From Polytrichum commune (lineage: Eukaryota; Streptophyta; Polytrichopsida; Polytrichales; Polytrichaceae): a DNA stretch of 64,000 nt. This document shows positions 35,901 to 51,187 of this stretch, one piece after another (within the stretch, counting starts at the first letter, position 1; the number at the start of each line of letters is the position of its first letter). The stretch lies in contig OX485804.1 in the NCBI GenBank assembly GCA_950295325.1, forward strand, positions 1,116,001 through 1,180,000. The letters run 5' to 3'. Below the pieces are notes generated by a model. The model searched no databases, was not told the DNA's origin, and was given only the letters and a program-made list of their open reading frames with translations. A program made the translations under genes and the position numbers.

Positions 35901-36820
35901 TCACATGCCTAGTAAGTACGTGTCATTTCAATTTCCAAAGTGTCAAATGACATGTGTTTTTTTTGTTTTTTTTTCACAAGTCACACTACATGTCAAAATC
36001 TAAACTGTGCATGTCAATTGATGTGCAATTTATTTTTGTGCAAGTTTTTGTGTGTCAAATGTAAAAAACTTGCAAGAACTTTGTCAAAAAATACACATTG
36101 CTCGGGTTGGGTGCATGTCTCAAAATGAGGGGAATGTCCTAAGGGGGTAGCTTTATGGAATTCAACCCTAAATGCCTCAGGGACCCAAAGGTGGTATATA
36201 TTTGTTATATAAAGGCCCTAGGTTTGTGTAGTTATTGTATTTGCTAGAAGTATATAAATGAAATAGGGCGGCATTAGTCCCAAGTATCATGCTAAAGTGT
36301 TTGAATATAGTGATTAGAATATTTGTGGCTTATGTATACCCCCTATGTGTCCTAAACACATATTGGGGCAGGGTGGGCATGCACACTTGTAATTGTTTGT
36401 GATACATGTGACATTCATCACATAGTATACAAATATGCCATGTGGTATATATCAGTCACCAAGCCGTTAATCGTTGGCTTAGCTGGGCTAGTGTCATAAT
36501 GAAGAGCCATTCAACAAGCCATGAAGGTCCAAATGTGACATGGGCACCTAGAATATCATACACCTTACATATTAGATGGGAGTGTTTAAATACCACCCAT
36601 GTCGCTATTGCTTGTAACATCCATCTTCCTGCATGGTGGGGCGACTATGATAGTTGGAATGGTACAAAGTGAAGCTTAAACACTTTGAAAAGACATGTAA
36701 AGAAACTTGTTATGATCTTGGAAAGCGTTGTGTAATATTGTGGTGTGTGAGAGATCTTGGAGTCCGGGCCCCCCAAAACCCCATCAAATTCTAGACCATT
36801 TGTAGTGTGATAACTACATT
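29989..36820. other. Long intergenic stretch, no gene seen
   Basis: About 6.8 kb with no supported exon on either strand. Visible details are a short tandem 'ttatgtgg'/'ttattgtgg' array near 30175-30220, a lone family D end ('acccacactaattag', about 32658) and a C/T-rich tract near 35190-35245. Short open frames here have no recognisable domains. Confidence 0.5.
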
Positions 36821-37030
36821 AATTACCCCAATTGGTGCGTGTTACTATTCGGAGCTACGTAGCGCTATACCTATTTAAACGAGAATGTAGTATTTTACCA
36901 AGCAAAGTCATTTATCTTTTATAATGTCTAAACAATTTATTTTGTACTTTTATTAGCAAAATCGAACTCACGAGGAAGACATTATTGTGCTGCGTAACTC
37001 CAAATAATAACACACACTAATTGGGATAAT
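36821..37030. mobile_element. MITE-like element, family D, copy 3
   Basis: The left end, 'ccccaattggtgcgtgttac' followed by 'tattcggagcta', is answered on the right by 'taactccaaataataac' and 'acacactaattggg'. The length is about 210 bp. It is non-coding and lies about 500 bp upstream of the IDI start codon. Confidence 0.7.
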
Positions 37031-37522
37031 GAATGTATTCATTACTGCATACTATATCCTTCGCATACACATAAGCCTTAGGCAAGTGCCCTTAAATTCC
37101 ATAATGCATGACTCCGAAGGGCATTCCTTACTTAAAGATTGTGGAAAGATTATGTCATTAAAGATTGTAATAGAGTTACGTAGGCCATAATGCACTCTAA
37201 ACTACACATGTGTGGATTCTCTAAAAGAATAGACAGATTTTGAAGAACACAAAAGAGTTACAGGTCCTTATGTGGTTTTAGAGTCTTCAATGGAATATAA
37301 TGGTCGCCATTTTAGTAAGAAAAGGGGGAAAAGGACAAACTCGGCAACTCTAGGTATGGCATGATGGATGGATGAGAAATAAACATCAAGCATTGGCTAA
37401 GTAGTAAAGGCCTGGGAGTGTGAGAACTTTGTTACTCCGGAGAGGCTGATCCATCGGAAGAAGCGCAGCTTATAAGTTAGCGAAGAATAAAAGGACGGGT
37501 CGGTCTGACACAAACCCTAGCG
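37031..37522 (+). other. IDI upstream region
   Basis: No exon is seen. Composition shifts from AT-rich to GC-rich near 37430, and an 'aataaaagg' word at about 37486 and an 'aaaccctag' telo-box-like word at about 37512 fit a plant promoter. The transcription start is not determinable. Confidence 0.4.
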
Positions 37523-37546
37523 ATGGCACATGAGCCCCATCTTTAG
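37523..37546 (+). promoter_or_regulatory. Seven-codon upstream ORF before IDI
   Basis: An ATG at 37523 opens MAHEPHL and stops with TAG at 37544-37546, leaving only two bases before the IDI start codon at 37549. If the transcript begins upstream of 37523, ribosomes would meet this uORF first. The tight spacing would then favour leaky scanning to the long-form ATG, or downstream initiation at the short-form ATG. The transcript start is unknown, so the role is inferred. Confidence 0.4.
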
Positions 37547-37548
37547 CT

Positions 37549-41427
<3,879 letters not shown>

Positions 41428-43954
41428 GCAGGATCATCCATTTCTGCAAATGGGGACAGACCTTCAAAACTTCCTTCAGGCAACCCTAGTATAGAGGAGT
41501 GGATTAATTTTATGTGGCTGACCTTGCACCTCTTCCTTCCAAGTTAGGAGGAGCAGTACCAGCAGGGCGACCATGCCACCTCCTTATACCTCAATCCGCA
41601 GTTTTTGCAAATGTATCATTGACATCTTGGTAGGCTAGCTAAGCAGGAGGGAAACTCTCTGGATTTCCTACAAACAAATCACCATCATTAAGTTATATCT
41701 TGGATGGGCTGGATGAAATTGTTCTTTGTGTTTCTATGTTGAGGCAGGCCAGAAAGAACTTGATGTACTCTTTGTCGGCCCACAAAGTTCTGTTGGCTTG
41801 AACTTTTAGGGGCGTCTCCCAATTTAATATCAGTTGGCACTTGGGCCAGCAGGGTTGAGAAGCCTTCTATCAATGAAATCAAGTCTAACGTGGTCTACAG
41901 TAAACAGTCTGATGGATGCAGGTTATTTCAATAAAGTAAGTGTTTATTTGTTGAGGTTTGTATGATGCATGGTGTTATTTAGCTCAGTATTTTGTATTGC
42001 ACCGGTTAGATTCTCTGGAGTGGGGCAATTGAGAGATTATTCAAAGCAAAGGTATTGATTGCCCAGAGTGGCTAGACTAGATTGGGGGACTAGGTACAAT
42101 GGCAGGCACCTCCAACACCTTATGTGATCCTAACCATGTTGAAGTTGTAATGTTCTATGTCAGTTTTGTCCAATAACAGCCAGTCTTATTAGGATTATCT
42201 TATTAACTCTACCCTTGCACTGCTCTTTGGAGTCTTGTTGCAACACCAAATGACATTTTTGGTGGTCCATGCTAATTTCGGTACAATCTTTCTTTGCTTT
42301 GCACTGACTTAACAGATAGTCCTCAAAGCTGCTTCGTTCCAAGTTGCCAGAATATTGGTGGTGTTCACAACTTGATTGACTTGGCTCTCTACTTGTGAAT
42401 TGGTCAGTGTGTTCACTTGTGATTAGTGATGCCTTAGTATGTTCGCTTCACACTAATCTAGGATTGGCTGATATTTCGTCATGTAAATGGGGACACAGAG
42501 AATGACTTGGACGCTTCATCAATCTGAACAAGATCAAGGCACCTGTTGCTCTTCATTAGTCTAGCTGATCTGGTAGGTTTGAGTCGACAGTTTCTATTTT
42601 TGCACTAGTGAAATGGTGAAGGGGTGCTGTAAAACGATGTATTTGTCTGAACTAATAGGTAGGTAGGTATCTCCCAGGAGCTGTGTTTCTCTAGTAAACT
42701 TACGAACTCCTGAATTTTATTGTCTACCACTTGTTTCTAAGATGTTAGTTTCTCTAGTTGGGTACCTACCTATAACTAAAATTACCAGCATTTTGTTTCA
42801 GAACTGGCAAATTTCTGGCATTCTGGCTGTTTCTGTCTTGTATGAAGCATGTGATAGCTTAGGAGGTTCACAAATGTCACCTGCCCTGGTTGACTTAAAA
42901 TGAAGTTCTAAGGTTGAGCAAACTCTGGTATGTAATTGTTGGCTTTTCCATAATTTATTGCCAACTGCCTTGATCATGATGATCTGTAGTATACGGAAGT
43001 AGGTGTGCTGGGGAGACTCTTGAGATCATGCAGTAGGTATGCAAATGTGTGCAGTTGGAGACACAGCACCATTACCTCCTTAGCAGAATACAAAATACTC
43101 CCTTTAAGACATAATGGGTGAAGTTTTATCAAATCCTTCTCAATTTTGTTGTGGAGGGAAATCCTTTTATGCTGTTTGTTTTGTTTTACAAATCTCTCGG
43201 GCCCATCGTGTCAATGCTTATTATTGGCTCAACATCCTGAATTCCGAGGCTTGTGGAGAACAATGGCGGTTGTAATCCTTGACACATAGATTTCTCCTCA
43301 ATTTCCACACTGGAGGATGATATGATATCTCTGAACCCCTTCCATTTAGTGTATTGAAAGCATTTTGCAATTCAGTCTGTACCGGTTGGGAATCTGAACT
43401 TCATGTGGCCTTTAGTTTTTGAAAACTACTGTGCTTTCTATTTTTGTTTTTTGAAACATCATTGTGACCCTTCTATACTGGTGCAGGTTTGCTAAAAAGG
43501 TCAAATGGGTCATCAACTTGTTTCTCCAGTAAGCCATTTCTCGATTGCACATCCTGCATGAATATTTCTATCCTGGCGCATTTGTAATTTGTCCTCTCAT
43601 GACAGAATGCTGAGGGATTTACATTATACCTCTATGTTACCCCTTAGAGATGATGGTAATCCCATTCCTTAACCCAACAGCTGTGATTCATAGTTTGAGA
43701 TCCACCAGATTGCTGCCCCAGGAGTTTCATGCTTGAGCCATATGGACGATTCCTGAAAGACTTGCTGTTGGGCGGTGGTATCTCATGGCTTATTTATGTT
43801 GCTGAAATGGGAACAACGATTCAATGATGGTGATATTCTGTAAATCAGCGGTAATTATGTTCAGAGGTTGGTGAGGAAACAGCAGGACTGGGGCATATGT
43901 TAAAATCACGTGGTGGCACTCTACATAGAAGGCAAGGGATGAAAGCGAGGACAC
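41428..43954. other. IDI 3' flank and intergenic, no gene seen
   Basis: The first several hundred bases probably hold the IDI 3' UTR. The rest has no supported exon. Part of the far end may be leader of the membrane-protein gene that starts at 43955. Confidence 0.45.
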
Positions 43955-46900
43955 ATGAGGAGGAAGTACAGGGACAGTGGTCAATGGAGCATTCTGTGGC
44001 TGCTGATGAGCGCTGCTCTTGTGGTGGCAGTCGTGAAGGCCGATGGAGTGTCTCCTTCGCCACATGGACAGGTATGTAATCTCGACATTACCTTCTCCCC
44101 AAAATTCCTAAATCTGTTGAGGACCATAGCGGGAAAGTGTGAAAGTGAAGGAAAAAACAATTTGTTACTGGTCGTTGGTTCATTTAACCATGTGAATCAC
44201 ATGGAGGAAGTGTCACCTACATGTGAACTTGAACCGACATGTGGGTAGTTGCTCTTAGAAGTAGGGAAATTGTTTCGCAAGTAGGTTAGTCACCGCAACT
44301 CTAAATTTTGTGAGAAATAGAAGTGGACCTCCTTTAAGTGGACTTCTCATTTGCACTTGTGCAAGGACAAGTTTACACTTGAGCCACGTGGATGGGAGGA
44401 AATCTTCACTTCTGTTATGACGCAGAACCCTTCTTATTTTCGTTTTACTAAGTCTTTTTGGCATGGAAGGGGGGGCACTAGAGCTAATGAATCAAGTTCC
44501 ATCAAGCGACCCAATAAATATTCAAAAAGGATGGGGAGCATACTGGTGACACAGACCTTCAGATTCTCATGTAGATCAGTAATTAACTCCAGTAACTACA
44601 GCCTTCCCAGGAGATATTAGCCTATGATAAACCGGAATTAGCCTCTTACGACCTTTGGAGTAAGTGGTAAACTGTTGGACTTTCTATTTAATTTCCCAAG
44701 GCTTTGGAATTCTCAAAACTTGATATATGTAGGAGCTCACCCCTTTTGGCCAGAAGTGATCTTGTGTCATGCCTAAATGTGATACAAAATAATTACACCC
44801 TGAGTACTTAGCAGTTTGAAAATAACAAAGATGATGAGAGGAATGTTTCAGGATGGAGCTGTACGAAAGGCGCCTGCGCTTGTGAAGAAGCCACCTTCTT
44901 TGACAATGGAGAAGTGTCTGGGTGCGATCCCACGCCGGGACCCTTTAAACCACTTCAAAAGATATAAGGGCGGCTTCAATGTCACAAATATGCACTATTG
45001 GAGTGTAAGTGCAACTAAATACTCTCCACGCATGGCAATATCATGACACGATACCACTCCTATATGCAAAATGAAGATATTACACTTTTTCTTAATAAAA
45101 CCTGGGTATGGGTATTTGATACCGTTCAAGTCTATATGCCATGCAAGAATCTTCATACCTAAGGAAAATTAACCCTAGTATCATTATGGTTTCAAGATGG
45201 TATGGAGCCAAATAATGACTTGGCTATACAAAGATTCTCTTATATTGAGATAACTCGCCAAGTATCAATATTCGACTTGTGTAGCAACTTTTATACCATA
45301 ATGAATTTGTGTATCGAAACCATTCATTCACCTATAAACCTGTCAAACATTGTCCACTCCCCCAAAAGGGCAGGAGTGCACTGGAGAAGAGGCTTTTCAT
45401 TCATTCTTGTTCCTCCAGGAGCCAATATATCTATCTATCCATCCGTCTATCTATCCTGTTCAATATTAATCAGGAGGCTGATGGGTTGATAATGAATGTT
45501 GGCGGGAACAGTCGCTGGCTTACACAGGGATCTGGGGTTACTCGGCTGCAATTATCTCAGTTGTCATTGGAGTTGCATCAATTTGGTGGCAGTGCAGCAC
45601 ATGGTCCAGCAGGGGAGGAGGGATAAGGAAATTCAACCCCAACTCAGACTTGCACCATAGCGTGCCTGTGTGGTGTGTCATCCAGTTCAGCATCTTGCTT
45701 TTGTCAGCTCCTCTCCCCTCCATTTCCCATTTGTTTCAGCCAGAATTTTCTATTGGAATACTTGTCCCTACAGTTGATATCATCATCTCCCTACTGGCCA
45801 GGTTGTGCTGTTAAGATGGCCAGCGTACATAAGATAACATTCTTGAGTAGCCTATGTATTCCCCCAGCACAAACGGAATAATTCTCAGGTTAGGTTATGC
45901 TGACAACCGAACGTTGATTCCATTTGGGACGCACCCATTCAATTGTATCTTGGTAGATTGTAGAAGCCTCCATGTCCGGAGATTGGCAATAATAAGTTTG
46001 TTGACTGAAGAGAGAGCTTGCCACTTGCTGGGCGAATATCCATGCATTTAAGGACCTGCTTCTTTACCTCTGTGTGTGTGTGTGTGTGTGTGTGGAATAG
46101 TACTTAGATGGGCTTGCCTCGGGGAGATAGGTGTTGGCTAGCTTGTCCATGCCCATTCAAGGTGTTCACCTTTCAAAGGAGGCAGTAGTCTTCGGGGGCC
46201 CATCTAATTTTTGCAATGCATGTTTCAGGATGTCACATAGACTTAGACCAACTCGAAAATGAAGCAACATCTTAATCCACGCTAGTGGCAACATCAGAGT
46301 CGTCTATCTTTCGTTCTTTTTTTCTGTGTTGCAACAAAGGAGACGAAAAGGTTTACAATTTATGTGTAACTGCAGGGTTGATAATGCTAAAGAATGCAGG
46401 TGAATGTGCAGAGCAGCTAGCGGTGTGATCTTGTGGGGAAATGTCAAACTTGGTCAAGAATTAAGGACAGCTGCAGGAACCCTCATCAGCACTGTTGATA
46501 AAGTCACGGTGTGTTTATTAAATCTATACCATATCAGCGCATCTTCAGCTGGTTTATGTGAGTGCGAATTTCAGGCCCCCTTTTAATTAGAGAGCTCAAA
46601 AATTTAGAGGTTGAGAACTCAAGGAAATGAGCCTCTCACTCACACTTGTCCACTTTCCAGTCGAGCTTTCAATTTGAGACCTTCAACTTTTTTACTGGGC
46701 TTACAGCGCTTAGATGGTGCCTTGATGGATCCATGTGGAACGACAATGACAAGCTGTGTCATTTTTAAATATCTCTTAGCCAAAATCCTAAGCTACCCTC
46801 ATGGAGGTCGCTTAAGAATTCTGAGAGTTCAAGCTCATTTTGTGGGTCTCAAGCCAATAAGATTGACTTGTCATGGATTCACCTGTGTAGTAACATTTTC

Positions 46901-49900
46901 CCCTTGATATTGGACTTTGAGCATGGCCACTTGTACACTTGCTCCAGACTATTGAGAGCTTAAGGGTTTGTCAAGCTCTAAATGTCAAATCCAGGCATGA
47001 AACTCACAAAAATTGCAAGTCGAAGCTCTCAACTCAAGCTGTAGTGTGAAGGGGCCTCACCAATAACCCAGAAGATGGCCCTGACAAAATCTGGTCTGTA
47101 CAGGCGCAAGTGGATGGAGCAATTAACTTGATCCCTCCGGCAAAGATTGGGCCAATTGCAAACCAAGAGGTAGCAAAGAAGTTTTTGTTGGCGTGCAACA
47201 ACCTAGCCTCCACTTTCCGGGAGCTTACCAAGAGAGTAAAAGTGAACAAAGCCCAAGTCTACAAACTCTTCTCCTCGATGTAAGCCTCTGGTGGCTACTA
47301 TACCCATAATAATGTGTTTTGGTTTGACTTTTCAGCCAATGTACTGGATCTTGCATAAGGAGTGAGGGCAAAATCAAGATTTTCTTTCTCTTTATGTGAT
47401 CACACAAGCGGTAGTACAATAGTGGCTACTTCACCCATTATAACTGCTCCATCTCAATTTCGATCCAGGAATTCATGATGGATATCTTTGTAATCTGCAC
47501 TTGCTAATTGAATGAGACAGTTCTCGAGCCTATCCTATGGTCATAAACATATGTGTATACATCATGGATTGCAATTGTTTAATATCAATAGAGTTCTCCT
47601 TTAATGCAACTGAAGATTTGGTCAAGAGTTGGTTGTTCAGCATACAAAACTTCCCATGTTTGATAAGTTTTCAGTGAGTTTGGCCCCCAATAAACCAAAA
47701 CTCTGCTTGAATTAAATAAAAACTCTAATATCTTACTGAAACTTGGTGAGGAAGCCCTCTGCAAAGGTGCAAGATAAAGAAGGATAAGGAAAACCATTAC
47801 TCTCCACATGGAGGTTTACCAAGTGCTGTTAAACTTGTGCAGGAAAGTGGCTATCTCTGTAATTGCAGCCTTTATTGTGATTCTGGTGGTCACTGGCCTA
47901 GGTACTCACCACCAATGAGAGTGAGGAAACTCATGTCACTTGAAATTGAACATTATAGTGACTCCTTGCCTTTCTTGGAGTCTTTGGAACACTGGTACCC
48001 TTTGAATATCCCCACATTTAATCGCATCACTTAAGATTCGAACAAAGTTCTTGCTCAGCTATTTAGTGCAAGCTTGAAGGGTTTACAAAGATGGAGCACT
48101 TTGCACTTACTGGGGTGAAAACGTAATAGTGTATTTGTCACTGCCATCTTTCAGTTGATAGACCATGTTACAACCACCACCAATTGATCAGTAGTCTAAA
48201 AGGAGATATTGATTGCTGGGTCAAGTTCTTGATGTGTGCGGTGAAACAAATCATGATTGGAATCTGCAATTATTCAGCACAATTCAAAAGATTTCAGAAA
48301 AAAGGGAAGCATGATTGCATTTGTTTAGGTTCAAGTGACATGACATGTGGGGATGATGATTGGGCGCAGTGAGTATGCTGAAAAGTTGGCACACACTTCT
48401 CTTTGCGTAAGTTTTTGCACCCTAACGTTATATCAACATACCATCCCTCTCCTCATCTTTATTTTGTTGTTTCCTATTCTTATTTCAACATTGTTTCCCT
48501 TTTAAAGTAAAATGCACTGACTTCTAATTAAATTTGTTGGTGAAGTTTGTTGCATTTTGCAATGCTAATAGATACCTGGTTGTGCAGTTTATACTCGGTG
48601 GCCATATTCATCTTGGTTTGCACATGGATACTAGCTGGATTTAGTTTTGTCCTTGCCAGGTAAAATCCTTAAATACACATATGATGCTCTGCCCATTCAA
48701 TGCAATGCTTTCTATATATTTTTGTGCATTATGAGGATTGATTGACACATACAATCTCAAATTTGAATATACTTGCTAATTAGCATCATGCCCATTCTTA
48801 TTGATAATTGCAACGATAAAAGAACCATAATGAGTAAAGGCATGTATCCTCATCCTCTGATCTTGTTTGTCAAATTTATGAGGTGCAGTTTGGCTATAGA
48901 TTGTTGCCAAGCTATGGAAGCTTATGATCGTAATCCGCACAACTCCAGTATCGCCCAACTCCTGCCATGTTTGACCCCTCAAGCAGCAGCTGAAGCTTTG
49001 GATGGAGCCAAAAGAGCAATCAAAACGGTCATCCGACGCTCCAACTCAGCTGTGGACCTATTGAACCGCCAGGAGCAGAGGTTGGCTGCTAAAGGAGTTA
49101 TCAATCATGCAACTATCGTACCCCATGTTTGTGATCCTTTTGGTCCGGAGCCATCCTTCTTCCCAGTGGGTTGCAGCCCTGCAGATGGCTCTTTCACCCG
49201 CTTTGAGGAGGTGAGATCTCCCCTTCCCTTTTAAAAAAGCATGCGTAAAATGTACATTTTGAGCTTTGCACCCACTTGACCTAGGATATGAAACATGCAA
49301 TTAGTGCGAGATAAATAGCATATCCAAATCAAGGTTGTAGTTCTTCCTCATAATTCCTCATATCATATTCATTATCAAACTAAACATCATCTTTCTTCTT
49401 AAATGATTGTATGGCTTCCCCCAATTACATTGACCACTAAACCTAGAATTATTAACAAATTGAGCATGTTGCCCAATCTCTTCTCAACAAATGTCCTTTT
49501 GATTTCTGTTTTGTAGATCCACACACCACTCAAATATAGATGTCTGATTACGAAAAGTAACCAAAATTGGCCTGCTTCCGTTGAAAGTGAAATGAAAATA
49601 CAGGAGCCAAATTACTGCACTGGCTTGAACAGAAAAAAGAAAAAAAGAAAAAAGAAAAGACACTGATCACAGATATGCAGGCCATAGCAAACTCCATGCA
49701 TGCCACAAAGCCCACTTGTTGACTAGGTATCAGCTGTACTTCCCTCCACCAAGGTTTGATGTGTCATGTCTGCTGATGCAGGACTATGGAAAATACCGGT
49801 GCGAAACAGATGATATAGAGGCATGCTTAGCTAGTCCTACACCCATCCCCAACTTTGCATTCATCGATGCTACAGAGGCGATGAATGCCACAAAGGATGT

Positions 49901-50147
49901 GTACTTGATTTTACCAACCATATTCCGGATCATAACTTGCAATTTTGTAAAAATCACATTTGAGGACATTTTGATGCACCACTGTGGGCCGTTGAAGGGA
50001 GTGCTCACTTTGCTATGGGTTTCCTTATTGATTGTTTCTGTAGCTATGATGCCACTTTTGGGTCTATGGGCAATGCATGGGAGGACCTTCTCAAACAACA
50101 GAGTCAAGTATATTCTGAGGAAAAAGGCTAGAGAATTTGGGTTTTGA
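43955..50147 (+). CDS. Multi-pass plasma-membrane protein (plant At2g25270-like family)
   Basis: Nine exons join in phase: 43955-44071, 44852-45004, 45512-45702, 46412-46508, 47104-47279, 47843-47901, 48572-48659, 48889-49210 and 49782-50147. The total is 1569 nt, or 522 aa. A signal peptide (residues 1 to about 30) is followed by the conserved RRDPLNHFKRYKGGFNVTN and HYWSSLAYTG motifs. After these come two membrane segments (exon 3 to exon 4), an extracellular helical region (VDKVT to LTKRVKVN), two more segments (KVAISVIAAFIVILVVTGL and SVAIFILVCTWILAGFSF), a Cys-containing ectodomain (CCQAMEAYDRNP to HHCG) and a last segment (LTLLWVSLLIVSVAMMPLL) with a basic tail. The order and length match a plant family of uncharacterised, Tweety-like topology that I know from memory. 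The function is unknown. The exon 3 donor (TTTT|GTCAGC) and exon 7 acceptor (48571) are set by phase and are the weakest joints. Confidence 0.8.
44140..44480 (+). repeat. Dispersed repeat, family F, in intron 1 of the membrane-protein gene
   Basis: The stretch shares 'ggtcgttggttcatttaacc', 'gaagtaggg', 'aagtaggttagtcaccgcaa', 'gagaaat.gaag' and 'cacttgtgc' in order with 63220-63910, the first intron of the phytocyanin gene. It is non-coding. Confidence 0.65.
45102..45360 (+). repeat. Dispersed repeat, family H, in intron 2 of the membrane-protein gene
   Basis: The stretch aligns with 50816-51115 over words such as 'gggtatgggtatttgat', 'ataccatgcaa', 'caccctagt.tcaat', 'ccaaataat.act' and 'cattcacctata'. 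It is non-coding. The two copies lie in the same orientation, one inside the gene and one after its end. Confidence 0.65.
46071..46094. repeat. (TG)n microsatellite
   Basis: About twelve TG units lie in intron 3 of the membrane-protein gene. Confidence 0.9.
46574..47056. mobile_element. Harbinger-like MITE in intron 4 of the membrane-protein gene
   Basis: The element is bounded by GGCCCC at its left and GGGGCC at its right, with TCA on both flanks (46571-46573 and 47057-47059). Inside, 'gttgagaactcaagg' and 'gctctcaactcaagc' continue an inverted arrangement. It is 483 bp and non-coding. GGCC-type ends and a 3-bp target duplication point to PIF/Harbinger, although TCA departs from the usual TWA. 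Its right end lies only 47 bp before the exon 5 acceptor. Confidence 0.55.
49283..49535 (+). repeat. Dispersed repeat, family I, in intron 8 of the membrane-protein gene
   Basis: The copy begins 'cctaggatatgaaacatg' and contains 'tccaaatcaaggttgtag' and 'ccccaattacattgac'. It aligns with 55170-55440 and shares its start with the ends of 53652-53925. Confidence 0.6.
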
Positions 50148-51187
50148 TCCTCTATATTGAGTGGCCAGACCAGTTTTCTTAGCTACTTCAATATCTGTAT
50201 AGCAAACTTTTGATCTTGATCCTCACTGGAAATTCAACGCAGTTTTAAGAAGCAAGCAGACAGACAACCAACACCTGATTCAATGGTGAACCTGAAACTG
50301 GTGACGCTGGCAAGCTCTCTGAAGTCTAGTTCAAGTGTTGCAATCAACTGCCAGGATTAAGCTCTTTCATCCTACGTTATGTACGAGCTGATCCACACAT
50401 CCACTTCCTCCTTTGGGGACCTTTGGAGGAAAGAGATTCCAGTATGCTTTTAACTGAGATACAGACTGGAAGTTAGAACTTGAACCGGATTCCACAATAT
50501 GAGAAAGTCTTATTCTTTTGGCACCTTCATGTTGTGGACAGCATTCCAGTAAAGCTACTTCATTATTTAAGAAATTTAGGCGCCATCATGTCCAGTGAAT
50601 GAAACACAAATGGCTCAAACAATGGTATTGATATATGAGGTGCATACCTCAGACAATGCATTCAAGCTGGTAAGGACATTGTCGGTCTATCAGGGTGTAA
50701 AGTCTTCTGTTGCTGGATTTGCAAGATAATCAATAGGTTGCAACCAGTGTTGGACTGAAATCATCTTTTTTTGATACCATTTGGGTTTCTATAAAGAGAA
50801 TTTCATGCTTTTTGGCGGGTATGGGTATTTGACGGTATTATCGTTTTCGATACCATTCAGGTCAATATACCATGCAACAACTTTCAAACCTTGGTAAAAT
50901 CACCCTAGTCTCAATATGTTTTAGCATGGTATTGACCCAAATAATAACTCGGGTACACAAACATTCTCTCACCATGACATACCCACCAAATATCAACATG
51001 TGACTGATATTACAATTTTGATATCCACGGGTAGGTTCTTGATACCATTATTGATGTTGAATATTGATACCATGCATTCACCTATATACTGGTCCAACAT
51101 TGGTTGCAACCATGGTCATTATCCTCATGTACTTCAAAGAGTCCTGGAAATCTCTATTCTACAAATATGTACACACAACCTCAAATG
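50148..51187. other. Gap between converging genes; family H copy at 50816-51115
   Basis: The stretch lies between the stop of the membrane-protein gene and the stop of MED30, which converge tail to tail. It should contain both 3' UTRs. The second family H copy fills 50816-51115. I see no other gene. Confidence 0.5.
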
